Shown: in pieces, positions 56,520 through 64,000 of the stretch | How positions within the stretch are numbered: position 1 is the first letter of the stretch | Layout: every line of letters starts with the position of its first letter | From: Scandinavium goeteborgense | GTDB lineage: Bacteria > Pseudomonadota > Gammaproteobacteria > Enterobacterales > Enterobacteriaceae | Assembly (NCBI RefSeq): GCF_003935895.2 | Contig: NZ_CP054058.1 | Span: 1,054,001 to 1,118,000 of the forward strand | Reading direction: 5' to 3' | DNA length: 64,000 nt | Made by a program: the position numbers and the translations under genes | Notes under the pieces: model-generated | The model's input: only the letters and a program-made list of their open reading frames with translations | Told to the model about the DNA's origin: nothing | Database searches by the model: none

Positions 56520-56843
56520 ATGTCGATAACCCTAAGCGACAGCGCTGCTGCACGAGTCAGTTCCTTCCTGTCCAACCGTGGCAAAGGCTTCGGTCTGCGT
56601 CTGGGCGTGCGGACTTCCGGGTGCTCTGGTATGGCCTACGTGCTGGAATTTGTCGATCAACCGGACGCCGAAGACACGGTGTTTGAAGACAAAGGCGTGA
56701 AGGTTGTGGTCGATGGCAAAAGCCTGCAGTTCCTCAACGGCACTGAACTGGACTTCGTAAAAGAAGGCCTCAACGAAGGGTTTAAATTTACCAACCCGAA
56801 CGTTAAAGATGAGTGCGGTTGCGGCGAAAGCTTCCACGTTTAA
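56520..56843 (+). CDS. iscA: A-type Fe-S carrier IscA
   Basis: Carries iron or clusters to [4Fe-4S] targets. The three conserved Cys are in [13 protein letters not shown] and the C-terminal [10 protein letters not shown]. 107 residues. It is followed by an intra-operon hairpin with a T-run before hscB. Confidence 0.97.
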   Translation: MSITLSDSAAARVSSFLSNRGKGFGLRLGVRTSGCSGMAYVLEFVDQPDAEDTVFEDKGVKVVVDGKSLQFLNGTELDFVKEGLNEGFKFTNPNVKDECGCGESFHV

Positions 56844-56856
56844 TCACGCGTAAGAT

Positions 56857-56888
56857 AACCCCACGGTAGCCACGCTACTTGTGGGGTT
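56857..56888 (+). terminator. Attenuator-like hairpin between iscA and hscB
   Basis: AACCCCAC pairs with GTGGGGTT, and inside it GTAGC with GCTAC (13 bp with a small bulge); TTTGCTTTTTC follows. It could partly terminate transcription and so lower hscBA-fdx-iscX relative to iscSUA, or protect the upstream mRNA. Confidence 0.65.
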
Positions 56889-56907
56889 TGCTTTTTCAGA
56901 GATAGCT

Positions 56908-57423
56908 ATGGACTACTTCACTCTCTTTGGCCTGCCTGCCTCTTATCACCTCGATAGCCAGCAGCTCGCTACGCGCTTTCAGGATTTACAGCGTCAGTTC
57001 CATCCGGACAAATTCGCCAGCCACTCTTCCGCCGACCAGCTTGCGTCGGTGCAGCAATCCGCGACCATTAATCAGGCGTGGCAAACTTTGCGCCACCCGC
57101 TGATGCGCGCGGAATATCTGCTGTCACTGCACGGTTTTGATTTAGCGAGCGAGCAGCACACGGTGCGCGACACGGCGTTTCTGATGGAACAACTGGAACT
57201 GCGTGAAGAGCTCGATGAGATTGATCGTGCCAAAGACAGCGAGCGTCTGGACGCGTTTATGCGTCGCGTGAAAGGCATGTTTGACACGCGCCATCAGCAG
57301 ATGGTCGCGGAACTCGATAATGAAACGTGGGACAGCGCGGCGGATACCGTGCGTAAACTGCGTTTTCTCGATAAACTGCGCAGCTCAGCAGAACAACTCG
57401 AAGAAAAGCTCTTCTTACTCTAA
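56908..57423 (+). CDS. hscB: Co-chaperone HscB (Hsc20)
   Basis: A J-protein that brings IscU to HscA and stimulates its ATPase. The J-domain (residues ~1-75) holds the HPD motif in [10 protein letters not shown]; the C-terminal three-helix bundle (~85-171) binds IscU. The ATG at 56908 ([13 protein letters not shown]) gives 171 residues as in E. coli. Confidence 0.97.
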   Translation: MDYFTLFGLPASYHLDSQQLATRFQDLQRQFHPDKFASHSSADQLASVQQSATINQAWQTLRHPLMRAEYLLSLHGFDLASEQHTVRDTAFLMEQLELREELDEIDRAKDSERLDAFMRRVKGMFDTRHQQMVAELDNETWDSAADTVRKLRFLDKLRSSAEQLEEKLFLL

Positions 57424-57503
57424 ATCATTCGGGTTGCAACAAGGCGGCAACGCAGTTGCGGCATGAATGATGACGAGTAATTGATTTTGGAAGCTTAATG
57501 ACT

Positions 57504-59348
57504 ATGGCCTTATTACAAATCAGTGAGCCTGGCCTGAGTGCCGCGCCGCACCAGCGTCGTCTGGCGGCGGGCATCGACTTAGGCACCACCAATTCACTGG
57601 TCGCTACTGTGCGTAGCGGTCAGGCTGAAACATTGGCCGATAGCCAGGGCCGCCATCTGCTGCCCTCGGTCGTGCATTACCAGGCGCAGGGACATGACGT
57701 GGGCTACGACGCACGCACCAATGCCGCGCTGGATCCGGTCAACACCATCAGCTCAGTAAAACGTCTGATGGGCCGCTCGCTTGCCGATGTGCAGGCGCGC
57801 TATCCGCATCTGCCCTATCAGCTCCAGGCCAGTGAAAATGGCCTGCCGATGCTGGCGACCAACGCCGGTTTGCTGAACCCAATTCGTATCTCCGCGGATA
57901 TCCTTAAAGCCCTGTCTGCCCGTGCGACCGAAACGCTGGAAGGCGAACTCGATGGCGTGGTGATCACCGTTCCGGCTTATTTCGATGACGCACAGCGTCA
58001 GGGCACCAAAGACGCCGCGCGTCTGGCGGGCCTGCACGTACTGCGTTTGCTGAATGAGCCGACGGCTGCGGCCATCGCCTACGGTCTGGACTCCGGTCAG
58101 GAAGGCGTCATTGCCGTTTACGATCTCGGCGGCGGGACCTTTGATATTTCTATTCTGCGTCTCAGCCGTGGCGTGTTCGAAGTTCTGGCAACCGGCGGCG
58201 ATTCCGCCCTCGGCGGCGACGACTTCGACCACCTGCTGGCAGATTTCATCCGTGAACAGGCGGGGATTGCCGACCGTTCCGATAACCGTGTACAGCGCGA
58301 ACTGTTAGACGCTGCGATTGCCGCCAAAATTGCCCTCAGCGATGCCGACCGCGTTCGCGTTGACGTGGCTGGCTGGCAGGGCGACATCACCCGCGAGCAG
58401 TTCAACGAGCTGATATCTGCGCTGGTGAAACGCACGCTGCTGGCCTGTCGTCGCGCGTTGAAAGATGCGGGCGTCGAAGACGTTAAAGACGTGGTCATGG
58501 TGGGCGGTTCAACCCGCGTGCCGTTAGTGCGTGAACGCGTCGGCGAATTCTTTGGCCGCGCGCCGCTGACCTCTATCGACCCGGATAAAGTGGTCGCCAT
58601 TGGCGCAGCGATTCAGGCTGATATTCTGGTCGGGAACAAGCCGGACAGCGAAATGCTACTGCTGGACGTTATCCCGCTGTCGCTGGGTCTCGAGACCATG
58701 GGCGGCCTGGTGGAGAAAGTCATCCCGCGTAACACCACCATTCCGGTGGCGCGTGCGCAGGAGTTCACCACCTTTAAAGACGGCCAGACCGCGATGTCCA
58801 TCCACGTGATGCAGGGCGAGCGCGAGCTGGTGCAGGATTGCCGTTCTCTGGCGCGTTTTGCGCTGCGCGGTATTCCGGCGATGCCAGCTGGCGGGGCGCA
58901 TATTCGCGTCACCTTCCAGGTCGATGCCGACGGTCTGCTGAGCGTCACGGCGATGGAAAAATCCACCGGCGTGGAAGCCTCTATTCAGGTGAAACCGTCT
59001 TATGGTCTGAGCGATAACGAAATCGCCACCATGATCAAAGACTCGATGAGTTTCGCCGAACATGACGTCCAGGCGCGCATGCTTGCTGAGCAAAAAGTAG
59101 AAGCGGCTCGCGTGCTGGAAAGTCTGAACAGCGCACTGGCAGCCGATGCCGCGCTGCTTACCGTTGAAGAACGCCAGGCAATTGACGACGGTGTTTCTGT
59201 TCTGCAGAAAGCCGCCGTTGGCGATGATGCCGATGCCATAAAAGAAGCCATTAAAAATATCGACACACAAACCCAGGAATTTGCCGCACGCCGTATGGAT
59301 CAGTCGGTCCGTAAAGCGCTGAAAGGCCAGTCCGTGGACGAGGTTTAA
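57504..59348 (+). CDS. hscA: Fe-S protein assembly chaperone HscA
   Basis: A specialised Hsp70 that binds the LPPVK motif of IscU and drives cluster transfer. ATPase motifs [29 protein letters not shown] and [14 protein letters not shown] are followed by the substrate domain. ATGs at 57498 and 57504 are both possible; the second matches homologues ([10 protein letters not shown], 614 residues), while the GGAAG site is spaced 4 bases from the first and 10 from the second. It is 80 bases from hscB. Confidence 0.96.
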   Translation: MALLQISEPGLSAAPHQRRLAAGIDLGTTNSLVATVRSGQAETLADSQGRHLLPSVVHYQAQGHDVGYDARTNAALDPVNTISSVKRLMGRSLADVQARYPHLPYQLQASENGLPMLATNAGLLNPIRISADILKALSARATETLEGELDGVVITVPAYFDDAQRQGTKDAARLAGLHVLRLLNEPTAAAIAYGLDSGQEGVIAVYDLGGGTFDISILRLSRGVFEVLATGGDSALGGDDFDHLLADFIREQAGIADRSDNRVQRELLDAAIAAKIALSDADRVRVDVAGWQGDITREQFNELISALVKRTLLACRRALKDAGVEDVKDVVMVGGSTRVPLVRERVGEFFGRAPLTSIDPDKVVAIGAAIQADILVGNKPDSEMLLLDVIPLSLGLETMGGLVEKVIPRNTTIPVARAQEFTTFKDGQTAMSIHVMQGERELVQDCRSLARFALRGIPAMPAGGAHIRVTFQVDADGLLSVTAMEKSTGVEASIQVKPSYGLSDNEIATMIKDSMSFAEHDVQARMLAEQKVEAARVLESLNSALAADAALLTVEERQAIDDGVSVLQKAAVGDDADAIKEAIKNIDTQTQEFAARRMDQSVRKALKGQSVDEV

Positions 59349-59349
59349 T

Positions 59350-59685
59350 ATGCCAAAGATTGTTTTTCTGCCACATCAGGATCTCTGTCCGGATGGCGCA
59401 GTTCTGGAAGCGAAAAGCGGTGAAACCATTCTGGACGTTGCCCTGCGCAACGGGATCGAGATTGAACACGCCTGTGAAAAATCCTGTGCCTGCACGACCT
59501 GCCACTGCGTGGTTCGTGAAGGCTTCGATTCGCTGCCGGAAAGTACCGAAGACGAAGATGACATGCTCGACAAAGCCTGGGGTCTGGAGCCGGAAAGCCG
59601 CTTAAGCTGTCAGGCGCGCGTCACCGATGAAGATCTGGTGGTCGAGATGCCACGTTACACTATCAACCACGCACGCGAGCACTGA
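59350..59685 (+). CDS. fdx: Isc [2Fe-2S] ferredoxin
   Basis: An adrenodoxin-type ferredoxin that supplies electrons for cluster synthesis. Ligands are in [12 protein letters not shown] with the fourth Cys in RLSCQARV. 111 residues. It starts one base after the hscA stop. Confidence 0.98.
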   Translation: MPKIVFLPHQDLCPDGAVLEAKSGETILDVALRNGIEIEHACEKSCACTTCHCVVREGFDSLPESTEDEDDMLDKAWGLEPESRLSCQARVTDEDLVVEMPRYTINHAREH

Positions 59686-59687
59686 TT

Positions 59688-59888
59688 ATGGCGCTGAAAT
59701 GGACCGACAGCCGTGAAATCGGCGAAGCATTGTACGATGCGTATCCGGACACTGATCCGAAAACTGTCCGCTTCACAGATATGCATCAGTGGATTTGCGC
59801 TCTGGAAGATTTTGAGGATGATCCCAACGCATCCAATGAAAAAATTCTCGAGGCGATTCTGTTAGTTTGGTTAGACGAAGCAGAGTGA
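59688..59888 (+). CDS. iscX: Fe-S assembly protein IscX
   Basis: A 66-residue acidic protein that binds IscS and iron and tunes cluster assembly. The family pattern [20 protein letters not shown] and the acidic ending LVWLDEAE are clear. It is the last isc gene, two bases after fdx. Confidence 0.97.
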   Translation: MALKWTDSREIGEALYDAYPDTDPKTVRFTDMHQWICALEDFEDDPNASNEKILEAILLVWLDEAE

Positions 59889-59895
59889 TTCATCT

Positions 59896-59920
59896 AACGG
59901 GCTGCCTCTGGCGGCCCGTT
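59896..59920 (+). terminator. Weak terminator or attenuator between iscX and pepB
   Basis: AACGGGCTGCC pairs with GGCGGCCCGTT (one wobble) around TCT, with only a short T stretch. Some read-through into pepB is likely. Confidence 0.6.
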
Positions 59921-59940
59921 TGCTCAATAAGGATAAGACA

Positions 59941-61227
59941 ATGACCGAAGCGATGAAGATTACGCTGTCGACCCAGCCTGCCGATGCGCGCTGGGGCGAA
60001 AAAGCCACTTACAGCATTAACAACGACGGCATCACCCTGCACCTGAACGGCAAAGATGATGCCGGTTTGATTCAGCGTGCGGCGCGTAAAATTGACGGCA
60101 TGGGCATTAAGCATGTTGCGCTGGCGGGCGATGACTGGGATACCGAGCGCAGCTGGGCTTTCTGGGCCGGTTACAAAGGACCGAAAGGCAGCCGTAACGT
60201 CGACTGGGCGGCACTGGATGACGCGCAGAAAAGCGAACTCGATAACCGTCTGGCGATCGTTGACTGGGTACGCGATACCATCAACGCGTCTGCCGAAGAA
60301 CTCGGCCCAGAGCAGCTGGCCGCGCGTGCGGTTGACCTGCTGTGCCGCTTTGGCTGTGACAACGTGCATTACCGCATCACCAAAGGCGAAGATCTGCGCG
60401 AGCAGGGTTACATGGGAATCCACACCGTGGGCCGCGGTTCCGACCGTCCGCCGGTGCTGCTGGCGCTGGATTACAACCCAACCGGCGACGCGAATGCACC
60501 GGTTTACGCCTGCCTCGTGGGCAAAGGCATTACCTTTGATACCGGCGGTTACAGCCTTAAGCAAAGCGCGTTCATGGACTCCATGAAGTCCGACATGGGC
60601 GGCGCGGCACTGGTGACTGGTGCACTGGCATTCGCCATTACCCGTGGCCTGAACAAACGCGTGAAACTGTATCTTTGCTGTGCAGACAACATGGTCAGCG
60701 GGAATGCATTTAAACTGGGCGACATCATTAGTTATCGCAACGGCAAAAAAGTCGAAGTGATGAATACCGACGCCGAAGGCCGTCTGGTGCTGGCTGATGG
60801 TCTGATCGACGCCTGTGCGCAGAAGCCAGAGCTGATTATCGATGCGGCGACCCTGACCGGTGCGGCGAAAACGGCGCTGGGTAACGACTACCACGCGCTG
60901 TTCAGCTTCGATGACAAACTGGCTGCACGCCTGATGGCTAGCGCGGCGGCGGAAAACGAGCCGTTCTGGCGTCTGCCGCTGGCGGAATTCCACCGCAATC
61001 AGCTGCCGTCAAACTTTGCTGAGCTGAACAATACCTCCAGCGCGGCATTCCCGGCGGGTGCCAGCACCGCGGCAGGCTTCCTGTCTCATTTCGTGGAAAA
61101 CTATCACGAAGGCTGGCTGCACATTGACTGCTCCGCGACCTACCGTAAATCTGCCGTTGAGCAGTGGGCGGCAGGCGCAACCGGTCTGGGCGTGCGCACC
61201 CTCGCGAATCTGTTGACCGCAGAGTAA
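59941..61227 (+). CDS. pepB: Aminopeptidase B
   Basis: A cytosolic M17 leucyl-aminopeptidase-family enzyme with two metal ions. Metal and active-site residues lie in [14 protein letters not shown] and the signature [13 protein letters not shown]. The ATG at 59941 follows AAGGATAAG and gives 428 residues (E. coli 427). It lies after the isc operon and before a REP array. Confidence 0.96.
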   Translation: MTEAMKITLSTQPADARWGEKATYSINNDGITLHLNGKDDAGLIQRAARKIDGMGIKHVALAGDDWDTERSWAFWAGYKGPKGSRNVDWAALDDAQKSELDNRLAIVDWVRDTINASAEELGPEQLAARAVDLLCRFGCDNVHYRITKGEDLREQGYMGIHTVGRGSDRPPVLLALDYNPTGDANAPVYACLVGKGITFDTGGYSLKQSAFMDSMKSDMGGAALVTGALAFAITRGLNKRVKLYLCCADNMVSGNAFKLGDIISYRNGKKVEVMNTDAEGRLVLADGLIDACAQKPELIIDAATLTGAAKTALGNDYHALFSFDDKLAARLMASAAAENEPFWRLPLAEFHRNQLPSNFAELNNTSSAAFPAGASTAAGFLSHFVENYHEGWLHIDCSATYRKSAVEQWAAGATGLGVRTLANLLTAE

Positions 61228-61232
61228 TCGTC

Positions 61233-61435
61233 ATGCCCGGCGGCGCTGCGCTTGCACGGGCCTACGAATTTCGTTGTCCGGGTGGCGCTGCGCTTGTGCG
61301 GGCATACGGATTTTGTAGGCCTGGTGGTGATGCGCTTGCACGGGCATACGGATTTTGTAGGCCTGGTGGTGATGCGCTTGCACGGGCATACGGATTTTGT
61401 AGGCCGGGTAAGCGCAGCGCCACCCGGCGTTTTTT
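61233..61435. repeat. BIME/REP array with 42-bp tandem units
   Basis: Five REP-like cores in about 200 bp. Units at 61261, 61303, 61345 and 61387 are spaced exactly 42 bp; the second and third (from CATACGGATTTTGTAGGCCT) are identical, the first and last are variants. The last unit forms GCCGGGT...ACCCGGC (61403-61428) followed by TTTTTT, which probably terminates pepB. It fills the pepB-sseB gap. Confidence 0.85.
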
Positions 61436-61449
61436 AAAGTAGTGAGCTT

Positions 61450-62229
61450 ATGTCCGAACAAAAAAACGAATTAGAAACTTTACTGGAACAGGCGGCGACC
61501 GAGCCTGCACACCGTCCGGCTTTCTTCCGCGCACTGCTTGACGCCACGGTCTGGGTACCAGGCACGGCGGCGGAAGGCGAGCAGGTGGTGGAAGACAGCG
61601 CGCTGGATATCCAGCACTGGGAAAAAGACGACGGTACGTCGGTGGTTCCGTTCTTCAGCTCGCTTGAAGCCCTGCAGCAGGCGGTCACTGACGAACAGGC
61701 CTTTGTGGTTATGCCGGTACGTACGCTGTTCGAAATGACCCTCGGCGAGACGCTGTTCCTCAATGCCAAACTGCCAACCGGGAAAGAATTCACCCCGCGT
61801 GAAATCAGCCATTTGATGGGCGAAGAAGGCAATCCGCTGAGCACTCAAACGGTACTGGAAGGCGGCGCATCGCTGCTGCTGTCCGAAGTGACCGAGCCGC
61901 CAGCTCAGATGGTAGATTCCCTGACCACGCTCTTTAAATCGCTCAAAACCGTCAAGCGCGCGTTTCTGTGTTCCATTAAAGAACATGCGGAGGAGCAGCC
62001 AAACCTGCTGATTGGTATTGAAGTTGAAGGCGATGATATCGAGGCGGTGATTCAGGCGACGGGCAGCGTGGCAACAGACACTTTGCCGGGCGACGAGCCG
62101 ATTGATATTTGTCAGGTGGTCGAAGGCGAGAAGGGCATCAGCCACTTTATGCTGGCGCACATCACGCCGTTCTACGAGAAACGCTGGGGCAGCTTCCTGC
62201 GCGATTTTAAACAGAACCGGATTATCTGA
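61450..62229 (+). CDS. sseB: SseB family protein (enhanced serine sensitivity)
   Basis: A 259-residue soluble protein of unknown mechanism, named because its overexpression makes E. coli serine-sensitive. An N-terminal SseB domain (residues ~15-125, with FVVMPVRTLFEMTLGETLFL) and a C-terminal SseB domain (~150-258, ending FLRDFKQNRII) are present. It is unrelated to the Salmonella SPI-2 translocon protein of the same name. It is convergent with the regulator gene downstream. Confidence 0.92.
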   Translation: MSEQKNELETLLEQAATEPAHRPAFFRALLDATVWVPGTAAEGEQVVEDSALDIQHWEKDDGTSVVPFFSSLEALQQAVTDEQAFVVMPVRTLFEMTLGETLFLNAKLPTGKEFTPREISHLMGEEGNPLSTQTVLEGGASLLLSEVTEPPAQMVDSLTTLFKSLKTVKRAFLCSIKEHAEEQPNLLIGIEVEGDDIEAVIQATGSVATDTLPGDEPIDICQVVEGEKGISHFMLAHITPFYEKRWGSFLRDFKQNRII

Positions 62230-62247
62230 TGCACTCGGGGTGAGCTT

Positions 62248-63018
62248 TCACCCCGTGGCTTCCAGCAACAGCAAATCCATCAGTAACACCAGATTCGACT
62301 CAAACGACGTCACGCCTGCGGCTTCGGCAGCGTAATGCACCGCCTCGTCATACAGCGCGAAATGCAGGTCAGCCATACCCGCCAGGGTATTGGCCGATGC
62401 GCGGGTAAAAGCAACCACCGTCATGCCAATCGTTTGGGCGATCCGCGCTTTATCCAGCACCTGTTCCGTTTCACCGCTGCGGGAAACCGCGATAAACACC
62501 TGATAACGCGCGGCGTTGCTCAGAAAAATATTCCGGCTATCGCCTGGCCCTGAAATAAACGCCGTCTTGCCCAACACCTGCAATTTTTTGGTCAGATACT
62601 CGGCGAACAGATAAGAGAACCCGGCCCCATACAGAAAAAAGCTCTCTTTTTGGCGCAATAAGGCTGAAAACTGCTGCCGTTTCTCTTCCGTTACCCACTG
62701 AAAAGTCTGCTGATAGTTGGCGATAAATTGATTAAAGAGGGCCGGCAGCTGCGGCAAACTCTCAGCCTGCGGCGCAATGTGCGGCGTGTCTGAAAGCAGC
62801 TGCTTACAGTGCCAGATAAATTCGCTAAAACCGCTGAACCCCAGTTTTTGGCACAAGCGCATGATGGTCGCGGTGGAGACAAACGTCGCCTGCGCCAGCT
62901 CGCGCACCGTAATATTTCCCACCAGCAGCGGGTGCTCCGTTAGATGGGCCAACACGCGGTATTCCGCGCGGGTCATTGAAGCCCCGCGCGTTAAGAGCGT
63001 CGCCAGACGGTTATCCAT
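62248..63018 (-). CDS. MurR/RpiR family transcriptional regulator
   Basis: A 256-residue regulator with an N-terminal HTH (residues ~1-75; VRELAQATFVSTATIMRLCQ is the HTH) and a SIS domain (~110-245) with the phosphosugar-loop motif IAVSRSGETEQV. The ligand is probably a sugar phosphate or similar. The start codon overlaps the sseA stop (TAATG), so it is the second gene of an sseA operon. In E. coli K-12 sseA and sseB are neighbours without this gene. The target is unknown. Confidence 0.85.
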   Translation of the reverse strand: MDNRLATLLTRGASMTRAEYRVLAHLTEHPLLVGNITVRELAQATFVSTATIMRLCQKLGFSGFSEFIWHCKQLLSDTPHIAPQAESLPQLPALFNQFIANYQQTFQWVTEEKRQQFSALLRQKESFFLYGAGFSYLFAEYLTKKLQVLGKTAFISGPGDSRNIFLSNAARYQVFIAVSRSGETEQVLDKARIAQTIGMTVVAFTRASANTLAGMADLHFALYDEAVHYAAEAAGVTSFESNLVLLMDLLLLEATG

Positions 63019-63863
63019 TATGGGGTGGGTTCAACCGGCAGGTCGTCCCGGGCGCCCCATTCACTCCAGGCACCGTCATACAGGGTGACGTCGGTGACGC
63101 CTAATGTGGCGAGGGCCAGAATCACCACGCACGCCGTCACGCCGGAACCACAGCTGGCGATAATCGGCTGGTGTAAATCCACACCCTGACGCTCGAAAAT
63201 AGCGCGCAGTTCGTCGGTGGTTTTCAGCTCGCCTTCAAAAACAAGATCGCCCCACGGCACGTTTCGGGCACCAGGAATATGGCCGCGTTTCAGGCCGGGT
63301 CGCGGTTCGTCAGCCTGAGCGTTAAAGCGTGGCGCAGGTCGGGCATCGACAATTTGCGCGGTGTTTTCATGGCTGACCACCAGCACATCGGTCAGACGTT
63401 TCACCGCGCTGGCATCAAACGTGGCCTCAAATTCACCTTCCGGCAGTGAGACATCGCCCTGTTGCAACGGCAACTCATCACGCTGCCAGCCCGCAAGACC
63501 CCCAGCCAGAATCGAGACCTGCTCAACGCCGAAATTCTTCAGCATCCACCAGGCGCGCGGGGCGGAGAAGAGGTTGCCCTCATCGTAAATAACCAGATGT
63601 TTATCACGGTGCACGCCAAGCTCACGCATCGCCACTGCAAACGCTTCTGGACGCGGCATCATGTGCGGCAGGGGAGAGGTATGATCGGAGAGGGCTTCAA
63701 TATCGAAAAATACCGCCCCCGGCAGATGCCCGGCGCGGTATTCAGCGGCAACATCACGATGCTCCTGACCTGGCGGGGCCATACGCGCATCAAGGATCAG
63801 GACGTTCGGATCGTCGCTATGTTCAATCAGCCAGTCGGTTGCGACAAAATATGAAGTGGACAT
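63018..63863 (-). CDS. sseA: 3-mercaptopyruvate sulfurtransferase
   Basis: A cytoplasmic two-domain rhodanese-type enzyme that moves sulfur from 3-mercaptopyruvate to cyanide or thiols. The catalytic Cys lies in the C-terminal loop SCGSGVTACVV, the form typical of mercaptopyruvate rather than thiosulfate transferases; the N-terminal domain is inactive. The ATG at 63863 has GGAGG six bases upstream and gives 281 residues as in E. coli. It is followed by the overlapping regulator. The last 137 bases of the window upstream of it show no gene I recognise. Confidence 0.94.
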   Translation of the reverse strand: MSTSYFVATDWLIEHSDDPNVLILDARMAPPGQEHRDVAAEYRAGHLPGAVFFDIEALSDHTSPLPHMMPRPEAFAVAMRELGVHRDKHLVIYDEGNLFSAPRAWWMLKNFGVEQVSILAGGLAGWQRDELPLQQGDVSLPEGEFEATFDASAVKRLTDVLVVSHENTAQIVDARPAPRFNAQADEPRPGLKRGHIPGARNVPWGDLVFEGELKTTDELRAIFERQGVDLHQPIIASCGSGVTACVVILALATLGVTDVTLYDGAWSEWGARDDLPVEPTP

Positions 63864-64000
63864 GTTTGCCTCCGTATTTATACAGAAAAGCGGATTGTCG
63901 GTGTTTTTTCTGACACCGACAAGCAAACCCCGTTCAACTCGCGAGCGACGCCCTATTTTTTATCCCTTCGCCATCCTGCCAGGCTTTTTGCAATGCGGGC

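Noticed and set aside
61261-61430. Regularly spaced 42-bp repeats that could suggest a CRISPR array
   Set aside because: The units are head-to-tail with no variable spacers, contain REP cores (GCGCTGCGC, GTAGGCC) and no cas genes are near; it is a BIME array.
61164-61442. Plus-strand frame encoding a repetitive peptide (RAYGFCRPGG units)
   Set aside because: It is the translation of the REP array plus the end of pepB in another frame; the repeat period of 42 is divisible by three, so the frame stays open by chance.
61450-62229. Reading sseB as a type III secretion translocon gene
   Set aside because: The protein is the core SseB of serine sensitivity; no secretion genes are nearby. Only the name is shared.
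63864-64000. Possible start of a ryfA-like sRNA upstream of sseA
   Set aside because: I could not recognise conserved RyfA sequence in the 137 bases available before the window ends.

Overview
The window is a 64 kb piece of core chromosome from a member of the Enterobacteriaceae that is close to, but not, Escherichia coli. Nearly every protein is a full-length, highly similar counterpart of an E. coli K-12 protein. The gene order follows the K-12 block from clpB to sseA, read in the opposite map direction. The 16S rRNA variable regions and several small content differences fit the Enterobacter/Lelliottia/Leclercia/Citrobacter/Salmonella neighbourhood better than Escherichia, but I cannot fix the genus by reading alone.

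Layout: (1) 1-6.9 kb, the 3' half of clpB followed by a complete rrnG-type rRNA operon (16S, tRNA-Glu, 23S, 5S) with P1/P2 promoters, boxA sites and a terminator. (2) 7-22 kb, kgtP, yfiM, pssA, patZ, tapT, trxC, yfiF, an intact IS4-family element, ung, grcA, srmB, trmN and nadB. (3) 22.7-32.5 kb, the envelope-stress operon rpoE-rseABC, then lepA-lepB and rnc-era-recO-pdxJ-acpS, with an ERIC repeat inside era-recO. (4) 32-46 kb, yfhL, yfhH, pgpC, tadA, mltF, purL, the sRNA GlmY, the glrK-qseG-glrR two-component operon that drives glmY, glnB and hmp. (5) 46-52 kb, glyA, a yphA remnant, hcaT, csiE and a metal-transport gene pair. (6) 52-64 kb, suhB, trmJ, the iron-sulfur operon iscRSUA-hscBA-fdx-iscX, pepB, sseB, an RpiR-type regulator and sseA.

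Most genes are housekeeping. Regulatory sites that can be read directly include paired IscR type-1 sites before iscR, PurR operators before purL and glyA, a NadR box before nadB, paired FNR boxes before grcA, an NsrR palindrome before hmp, a CRP-like site before kgtP, a sigma-E promoter before rpoE, and three perfect TGTC-N10-GACA GlrR boxes plus a sigma-54 promoter before glmY.

I found no large undescribed system. The most interesting local structures are: an ERIC repeat that is open throughout as a 40-codon frame whose stop overlaps the recO start codon (TAATG); an IS4-family element inserted exactly in the loop of the yfiF/ung terminator and carrying inward-facing terminators of its own; a long imperfect palindrome between glmY and glrK; a 32-codon yphA remnant marking a deletion or rearrangement scar; an RpiR regulator translationally linked to sseA; and a BIME array with 42-bp tandem units after pepB.
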